From Nautilus pompilius (lineage: Eukaryota > Mollusca > Cephalopoda > Nautilida > Nautilidae), in the NCBI GenBank assembly GCA_018389105.1, contig JACATO010001035.1:704501-768500 (forward strand): a DNA stretch of 64,000 nt. The letters run 5' to 3'. This document shows, in pieces, positions 62,201 to 64,000 of the stretch. Under the pieces are notes generated by a model, which ran no database searches, had not been told where the DNA came from, and was given only the letters and a program-made list of their open reading frames with translations. Positions within the stretch are counted from its first letter, which is position 1. Each line of letters starts with the position of its first letter. A program made the translations under genes and the position numbers.

Positions 62201-63579
62201 GCCCAAAAAAGCATGTCAGGTCCGGAGAAAAATCAAGGTGATGCTGACTGTTTTCTTCGACTACCGAGGCATTGTGCATCACAAATACTCACCAGAAGGA
62301 CAAACAGTTACAAAGGAGTACTATCAGGAAGTCCTCTGATGTCTTCGTGATGCAGTTCGGCGCAAGAGACCGGATCTGTGGGCCTCGCAAAATTGGCAGC
62401 TGCATCATGACAATGCCCTGGCTCATTTGTCGCACTTGATCCAAGGTTTCTTGGCAAAGAAAGGCATTTCACTCATTCGCCAGGGTTCCTATTCTCCAGA
62501 CTTGGCTCCTTCTGACTTCTGGTTGTTCCCAAAAATGAAGATGCCACTGAAAGGCTCCCGCTTTGAGAGCCTAGAGGACATCATGCAGAATGCGACGGTG
62601 GAGCTGAGAGCCATTCCAGATGGGCTTCGAGCAGTGGAAGGATCGCTGGGTTAAGTGTGAGGAGGCACAAGGGGCCTACTTAGAAGGGGATTAGCAATTG
62701 AACCCCACCAAGTACGTAATTTTTTTTTCCCTGCCTAAGGTTGGATACTTTTTCGACAGACCTCGTATATCAAAATATTCTGATGGACTCCTCTCTTGAA
62801 AATGTCTCCATGGTGACATACCTTCAGTGTGTCCAAAGCAGCCAGGGCTGCTTCAAGTGCAGGGATGGCCTCAGCCAAATCAGCTTCACACTCGTCCTTT
62901 AGCGCCTGTGCCTGGGCAGCCTGTTCGTTGGCCACCTCCTCATCTGCCTTCACAACACGGCTTGTTTCCTCCACCTCTGCTGACTCCTTCTCAATCACCA
63001 ACATCATCCGTTCATTCTCCTCTGAAGCATGCACGAGCTGTGGCTGAAGGTTCTCCAGCTCCTGCTGCATAGCTGCCACCTGTTGGAGTCAATGAAAATT
63101 ACCTTATTATTTAATGAACTATGAACAGTTTGCATCCAATCAACAAAAATTACTACTTATTCTTTTGCAAGTTAACTACTAATGCCACCTGTTGGTGACA
63201 ATGAAAGCTGTCTTAAAAAATGACTGGTACTGCCATCTGCAAGCAAAAATAATGATTCCAACTAGCCTGCCAAGAGTCATCAATATAAATAACTAGTGCA
63301 AACCTATTTTGGTGCATAATTTGGTGTATATGAAATAGGATTCAGTCTCTTCTAAACTCTAAACGTTAAACTGATTTTTGGCCACTGTTTGGCATTGGAG
63401 GGTTAATGTAAAAGTGTGCAAACCTGTGAAGCAGCAAACTCCAATTTATCCAAACCGGTCACATATCTTTGTTTAGCCATCATTGTGGAAGTTTGATTCT
63501 TAGTCAGAAGAGTCTTGAAAGAGTTGATGAGTTCCAGGTATGATGTAGGAGTTACATAGTTGTGTCTTCCCAGCTGCAT
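23005..63579 (-). CDS. Axonemal dynein heavy chain, DNAH3/7/12 class, C-terminal ~1470 residues
   Basis: Inner-arm axonemal motor subunit that couples ATP hydrolysis to microtubule sliding in cilia and sperm flagella. Twenty-four exons (using one of two alternative 141-bp exons) total 4413 coding bases, exactly 1470 codons plus TGA, with compatible phases at every junction. In order: stalk helix 1 ([20 protein letters not shown]), microtubule-binding tip ([16 protein letters not shown] region), stalk helix 2 ([20 protein letters not shown]), AAA5 ([37 protein letters not shown]), the helical segment before AAA6 ([18 protein letters not shown]), AAA6 ([37 protein letters not shown]) and the C-terminal domain ending [11 protein letters not shown] ... 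LLCQLDD. The motor's four ATP sites and tail lie beyond 64000. Family is certain; the subclass (3, 7 or 12) is by recollection. No frame-breaking change was found, so the gene looks functional. Confidence 0.95.
24010..24101 (-). CDS. Dynein exon: PEDGAYI motif
   Basis: 92 bp. [20 protein letters not shown], then [10 protein letters not shown]. Leaves CT, completed to Leu. Confidence 0.95.
24560..25560 (-). mobile_element. LINE reverse-transcriptase relic
   Basis: Minus-strand frames, heavily interrupted, contain HFGLTVN-like sequence, then a [18 protein letters not shown] stretch and a later N-LGC segment. This parallels the region after the YADD box in RTE/CR1-like reverse transcriptases (FGL-I---KTEVM ... 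YLG). No catalytic box survives. It lies in the intron between the dynein exons at 24010-24101 and 26084-26221. Confidence 0.5.
25988..26072. repeat. CT/GT/GA-rich simple repeat
   Basis: A CT run, a GT run and then several gagagatgaa units end 12 bases from the dynein donor site at 26083. Confidence 0.8.
26084..26221 (-). CDS. Dynein exon: FTQAFLTG motif
   Basis: 138 bp, phase 0/0. [20 protein letters not shown], then [18 protein letters not shown]. Confidence 0.96.
26420..26624 (-). CDS. Dynein exon: C-terminal domain start
   Basis: 205 bp. [20 protein letters not shown], then [20 protein letters not shown]. The acceptor ttttgaag was chosen over a nearer aacag because only it keeps the frame (RFN-R-LTEVIR). 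Confidence 0.94.
26945..27600 (+). pseudogene. Mariner transposase N-terminal relic
   Basis: A TIR-like gtctgtccaaaaagaaactg at about 26950 is followed by a frame from 27152 that reads [20 protein letters not shown], then, after stops, [16 protein letters not shown] and [20 protein letters not shown]. This is the paired helix-turn-helix half of a mariner transposase. It breaks off after SQELFE, before the first catalytic Asp; hAT-derived sequence begins next. Confidence 0.75.
27610..28860 (+). pseudogene. hAT transposase-like relic (zinc-finger/ZBED host-gene type)
   Basis: Frame with [20 protein letters not shown], then [20 protein letters not shown], matches the second catalytic Asp segment and following CxxH block of hAT transposases of the DUF4371/SCAND3-like type. 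Later pieces read [13 protein letters not shown], and near the end [19 protein letters not shown], the dimerisation region. Several stops and frameshifts; no terminal repeats located. It directly follows a mariner fragment. Confidence 0.7.
28941..29224. repeat. 71-bp tandem repeat, four copies
   Basis: The motif gtatgaatga recurs at 28941, 29012, 29083, 29154 and 29225, an exact 71-bp period. Copies are nearly identical (g/a change before the motif). 71 is not a multiple of three, so open minus-strand frames through the array read it in three different phases and are not evidence of a gene. Confidence 0.95.
30057..30160 (-). CDS. Dynein exon: [12 protein letters not shown] motif
   Basis: 104 bp. 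[20 protein letters not shown], then [14 protein letters not shown]. Leaves AG. Confidence 0.96.
30537..30722 (-). CDS. Dynein exon: [12 protein letters not shown] motif
   Basis: 186 bp, phase 0/0. [20 protein letters not shown], then a glycine-rich loop [13 protein letters not shown] and [10 protein letters not shown]. Confidence 0.96.
32188..32421 (-). CDS. Dynein exon: [16 protein letters not shown] motif
   Basis: 234 bp, phase 0/0. [20 protein letters not shown], then [20 protein letters not shown]. Its first codon is ATG but it follows an acceptor and is internal. Confidence 0.96.
32518..32829 (-). pseudogene. Possible LINE C-terminal relic
   Basis: GC-richer minus frame with [20 protein letters not shown] and later [15 protein letters not shown] zinc-knuckle-like C-x2-C followed by a CPA block resembles the tail of R1/I-type LINE proteins. 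No RT motif. A CAA/TTG run at 32497-32516 abuts it. Confidence 0.4.
33387..33524 (-). CDS. Dynein exon: [13 protein letters not shown] motif
   Basis: 138 bp, phase 0/0. [20 protein letters not shown], then [20 protein letters not shown]. Confidence 0.96.
33848..33882. repeat. GT-rich simple repeat inside the hAT element
   Basis: A (GT)n run grading into GC-rich gcgcgtgcgcgcgt. Confidence 0.8.
34245..34487 (+). pseudogene. hAT transposase dimerisation domain fragment
   Basis: Reads [20 protein letters not shown] and then [20 protein letters not shown], the C-terminal hATC region of ZBED5/SCAND3-like transposases. N-terminal catalytic parts are missing. Confidence 0.9.
35347..35487 (-). CDS. 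Dynein exon: after FRLWLTS segment
   Basis: 141 bp, phase 0/0. [20 protein letters not shown], then [12 protein letters not shown]. The donor gtaagt at 35346 was preferred over a weaker GT three bases earlier. Confidence 0.93.
35955..36130 (-). repeat. tRNA-derived SINE
   Basis: On the minus strand, tagcttggtgg (A box) is followed about 40 bases later by gtttgattcccc (B box), the spacing of a tRNA promoter. The body continues about 100 bases as non-tRNA sequence. Confidence 0.65.
36809..36988 (-). CDS. Dynein exon: AAA6, LQNCHLA motif
   Basis: 180 bp, phase 0/0. [20 protein letters not shown], then [19 protein letters not shown] and [12 protein letters not shown]. Confidence 0.96.
37653..37877 (-). 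CDS. Dynein exon: AAA6, ILSPGADPT motif
   Basis: 225 bp, phase 0/0. [20 protein letters not shown], then [20 protein letters not shown] and SLGQGQ. AAA6 lacks a working Walker A in all dyneins. Confidence 0.96.
38060..38310. repeat. Degenerate tandem repeat, unit about 80 bp
   Basis: Phrases like cattatggtctacacagtta and aagggttttagtgtg recur in imperfect copies. Period and copy number were judged by eye. Confidence 0.45.
38791..38935 (-). CDS. Dynein exon: LRCIRPDK motif
   Basis: 145 bp. [20 protein letters not shown], then [14 protein letters not shown], ends phase 0. Confidence 0.95.
39188..39346 (-). CDS. Dynein exon: AAA6 start, LTGGIG motif
   Basis: 159 bp. [20 protein letters not shown], then [20 protein letters not shown]. 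Leaves AG, completed to Arg. Confidence 0.95.
41175..41297 (+). repeat. tRNA-derived SINE with poly(A) tail
   Basis: gctgagtgag, then gttaagacatttatctg, then a box-B-like gggtttaaatgt at 41228-41239, in the order and spacing of a class II tRNA; it ends in an A run at 41281-41295. Confidence 0.6.
44731..44782. repeat. CT run facing a GA run
   Basis: (CT)10 then ctgt units, then (GA)9. The two halves can pair as a short hairpin in RNA. Confidence 0.8.
45939..46079 (-). CDS. Dynein alternative exon A (downstream member, canonical)
   Basis: 141 bp; acceptor actttttgcag and donor gtaagt. Reads [20 protein letters not shown] and [16 protein letters not shown], which is the form expected in this dynein class between AAA5 and AAA6. 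It leaves TT, completed to Leu by the next exon. Confidence 0.93.
46570..46800 (+). repeat. tRNA-derived SINE between alternative exons A and B
   Basis: A-box-like tagtccaatgg at 46576-46586, then gagggtccaaggtc as a B-box-like site near 46611, followed by about 180 bases of body. It sits in the 1-kb intron between the two 141-bp dynein exons. Confidence 0.6.
47115..47255 (-). CDS. Dynein alternative exon B (upstream member of a tandem pair)
   Basis: 141 bp; acceptor ttccatttcag and donor gtgagt. Reads [20 protein letters not shown] and [15 protein letters not shown]. It has the same length, the same phases and clear homology to exon A (45939-46079) but is more diverged from the usual family sequence. 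It is uninterrupted, so it looks usable. Probably spliced as an alternative to exon A; inclusion of both would keep the frame but duplicate a 47-residue helix. Confidence 0.85.
47834..48662 (+). repeat. Left terminal inverted repeat
   Basis: Matches the reverse complement of 52320-53118, with about 25 extra bases near 47870-47895. Open frames within it (48077, 48375) have mirror counterparts in the right arm and are not genes. Confidence 0.92.
49317..50386 (+). pseudogene. Transposon gene 1: zinc-binding protein, internally deleted and frameshifted
   Basis: Starts [19 protein letters not shown] and shows two CxxC pairs (FCYVCG, FICSACS), a likely zinc-binding N-terminus. After [11 protein letters not shown] it jumps to [20 protein letters not shown]; relatives as I recall them have about 200 residues between, so a deletion is inferred. 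Then [18 protein letters not shown]. Frameshifts occur near 50040 and 50285: the reading continues as [38 protein letters not shown] and [12 protein letters not shown] to TAA at 50384-50386. AATAAA is at 50473-50478. Function unknown; the [10 protein letters not shown] block may be catalytic, but that is inference. Confidence 0.8.
50818..52154 (+). pseudogene. Transposon gene 2: probable RNase H-like transposase, frameshifted
   Basis: Three frames make one protein, with breaks near 51455 and 51830. Conserved-looking blocks in order: [55 protein letters not shown] and [14 protein letters not shown], then a C-terminal [17 protein letters not shown] module that looks Tudor/SH3-like. The Asp residues in LLDF, YFSD and PCDG are spaced as an acidic triad might be, so this is the best transposase candidate; that is inference. 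The N-terminus is also likely incomplete. Confidence 0.8.
52320..53118 (-). repeat. Right terminal inverted repeat
   Basis: Reverse-complement partner of 47834-48662; ends ggaatgaccc at 53118. Confidence 0.92.
53482..53654 (-). CDS. Dynein exon: FFSIADL segment
   Basis: 173 bp, starts phase 0, leaves [22 protein letters not shown], then [12 protein letters not shown]. The AG is completed to Ser by either alternative exon downstream (AGT with the first, AGC with the second), or to Arg if both are skipped. Confidence 0.95.
54023..54215 (-). CDS. Dynein exon: helix after AAA5
   Basis: 193 bp, ends phase 0. [20 protein letters not shown], then [20 protein letters not shown]. Confidence 0.96.
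54788..54980 (-). CDS. Dynein exon: AAA5 to linker
   Basis: 193 bp. [20 protein letters not shown], then [20 protein letters not shown]. Leaves AG, completed to Arg. Confidence 0.96.
55407..55621 (-). CDS. Dynein exon: AAA5, [12 protein letters not shown] motif
   Basis: 215 bp. [16 protein letters not shown], then [20 protein letters not shown]. Leaves one base (G), completed to Ala. Confidence 0.96.
56459..56580 (-). CDS. Dynein exon: AAA5
   Basis: 122 bp, starts phase 0, leaves TG (Trp split). [20 protein letters not shown] to VIVANARRW. Confidence 0.95.
57559..57720 (-). mobile_element. Tc1/mariner end fragment
   Basis: After TA, cagggtggctcaaaagtctc is a typical mariner inverted-repeat end; the adjoining sequence ends at the frame MAQQQR. 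Only one end is present. It lies within 115 bases of the donor of the dynein exon 57834-58364. Confidence 0.6.
57834..58364 (-). CDS. Dynein exon: stalk tip end, coiled coil 2 and start of AAA5
   Basis: 531 bp, phase 0/0, the largest exon here. [35 protein letters not shown], then the returning coiled coil to [14 protein letters not shown], then [17 protein letters not shown]. Confidence 0.96.
58980..59269 (+). pseudogene. Helitron PIF1-like helicase C-terminal relic
   Basis: Frame from 59075 reads [20 protein letters not shown] and later [16 protein letters not shown]. This parallels the last helicase motifs of Helitron Rep-helicases (FAMTINK-QGQ---VG, then QGKTKN-VY--AL). Upstream, KLSFAM precedes it in frame and an EFKRIQFP piece is one frame off. 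No Rep motif and no terminal hairpin were located. Confidence 0.78.
59736..59825 (-). CDS. Dynein exon: stalk tip
   Basis: 90 bp, phase 0/0. [20 protein letters not shown] to KDNIP, the classic stalk-tip motif. Confidence 0.95.
60281..60412 (-). CDS. Dynein exon: microtubule-binding domain start
   Basis: 132 bp, phase 0/0. [20 protein letters not shown] to [10 protein letters not shown], leading into the stalk tip. Confidence 0.95.
61459..62765 (+). mobile_element. Mariner element, nearly full length
   Basis: 1307 bp with TIRs cgaggtctgtcgaaaaagca and its near-complement at the right end, flanked by TA (61457-61458 and 62766-62767). The transposase frame has two stops and a terminal frameshift, so it is inactive. 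It lies in the dynein intron between 60412 and 62822, ending 57 bases from the exon donor. Confidence 0.95.
61653..62694 (+). pseudogene. Mariner transposase (GVQW3-like), inactivated
   Basis: Begins [20 protein letters not shown] with the paired helix-turn-helix, then the catalytic core: [10 protein letters not shown] (first Asp), [10 protein letters not shown] (second Asp) and [15 protein letters not shown] (third Asp), fitting the DD34D class. In-frame TAG at about 62056 and TGA at about 62337 interrupt it, and a frameshift near 62620 precedes the end [10 protein letters not shown] ... EGD. Closest recalled relatives are GVQW3-type proteins of arthropods and vertebrates. Confidence 0.9.
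62822..63079 (-). CDS. Dynein exon: stalk coiled coil 1
   Basis: 258 bp, phase 0/0. Alanine- and glutamate-rich heptads, [20 protein letters not shown] to [11 protein letters not shown]. Joins directly to [14 protein letters not shown] in the next exon. Confidence 0.95.
63424..63579 (-). CDS. Dynein exon: start of the stalk
   Basis: 156 bp, phase 0 at both ends. Reads [20 protein letters not shown], the conserved segment entering stalk helix 1. The ATG at its start is internal, not a gene start, because it follows a clean acceptor (ggttccag) and the family continues upstream. Confidence 0.93.
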
Positions 63580-64000
63580 CTGGAACCTGATTTTAAAAGT
63601 AAGATTAAAACAACAATGACATCTTCTGTTCTTGAGTTTTTAAAGAACTTGTGCCATATGAATCTATATCAAAGTTTATGTAAAAAAAAAAAAGGAAATG
63701 TTTGTTAGTTGACTACATCCCAGATAATCCAAACAATAATTAGTTAGTCTTGTTAACCAACCAAAGTTCTTCTTATCCTTTTCAACAGCAGCTTAAGTTA
63801 TTTATAGTAAGCACCAATAATTGAGTTGATTTCTTTGAGTGATAACCATTTTAAAGGAAACAAAATATTGAAGTCCAAATAGTTCTGACATATCATTACT
63901 ATTTGTGATCTGGTTTTAAAACTAAGGTGACTAACCACATATTATCAGCTGTATATAAGAATTAATTAATCAAATAGCCTATACTGACAATTTAGAGGTC
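63580..64000. other. Dynein intron at window end
   Basis: No exon of the dynein gene was recognised here; the next upstream exon (AAA4 region) must lie beyond the window. Confidence 0.6.

Noticed and set aside
62827..63072. Plus-strand ORFs of about 80 codons
   Set aside because: Antisense shadows of the stalk exon 62822-63079, whose biased codons keep the complement open.

Overview
This is animal nuclear DNA: AT-rich, with GT-AG split genes, long introns and many transposon relics. Two gene loci can be read. The transposon families (mariner, hAT, Helitron, LINE, tRNA-derived SINEs and an unclassified long-inverted-repeat element) suggest an invertebrate, possibly an arthropod or chelicerate, but the phylum is not fixed by the sequence. 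The dynein gene implies a lineage with motile cilia or flagellated sperm.

Region 1 (1-17.8 kb) holds an inverted duplication of a tartrate-resistant (purple) acid phosphatase gene. The plus-strand copy has its last four coding exons (513-637, 1627-1779, 2604-2751, 6224-6517), all in frame and with the metal-binding motifs intact; its 5' exons lie before the window. The minus-strand copy keeps a TATA box, a signal-peptide exon (17665-17614) and two 3' exons (12958-12807, 12488-12195). It has a frameshift, two in-frame stops and no recognisable middle exons, so it is called a pseudogene. The last part of exon 4 and its 3' flank are nearly identical between the copies, while exon 3 and the start of exon 4 have diverged strongly, which suggests gene conversion. 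A decayed Ty3/gypsy-like integrase lies inside the pseudogene.

Region 2 (17.8-22.3 kb) has no recognised host gene. It holds GC-rich unexplained DNA, a 690-bp Tc1/mariner derivative with intact ends and a 525-bp non-autonomous hAT element.

Region 3 (23.0-64 kb) is the 3' part of one minus-strand axonemal dynein heavy chain gene of the DNAH3/7/12 class. I could join 24 exons without a break in frame into about 1470 C-terminal residues: stalk, microtubule-binding tip, AAA5, AAA6 and C-terminal domain. At the AAA5-AAA6 junction two homologous 141-bp exons with identical phases lie in tandem (47255-47115 and 46079-45939), the usual layout of mutually exclusive exons. The introns carry a 5.3-kb element with about 0.8-kb terminal inverted repeats and two decayed genes (47834-53118), a mariner with TA target sites (61459-62765), a hAT element with a perfect 8-bp target duplication (33711-34787), a mariner/hAT composite, LINE and Helitron relics, tRNA-SINEs and a 71-bp tandem repeat.

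All calls come from reading the sequence by eye and from recalled family motifs. No alignment or database search was run.
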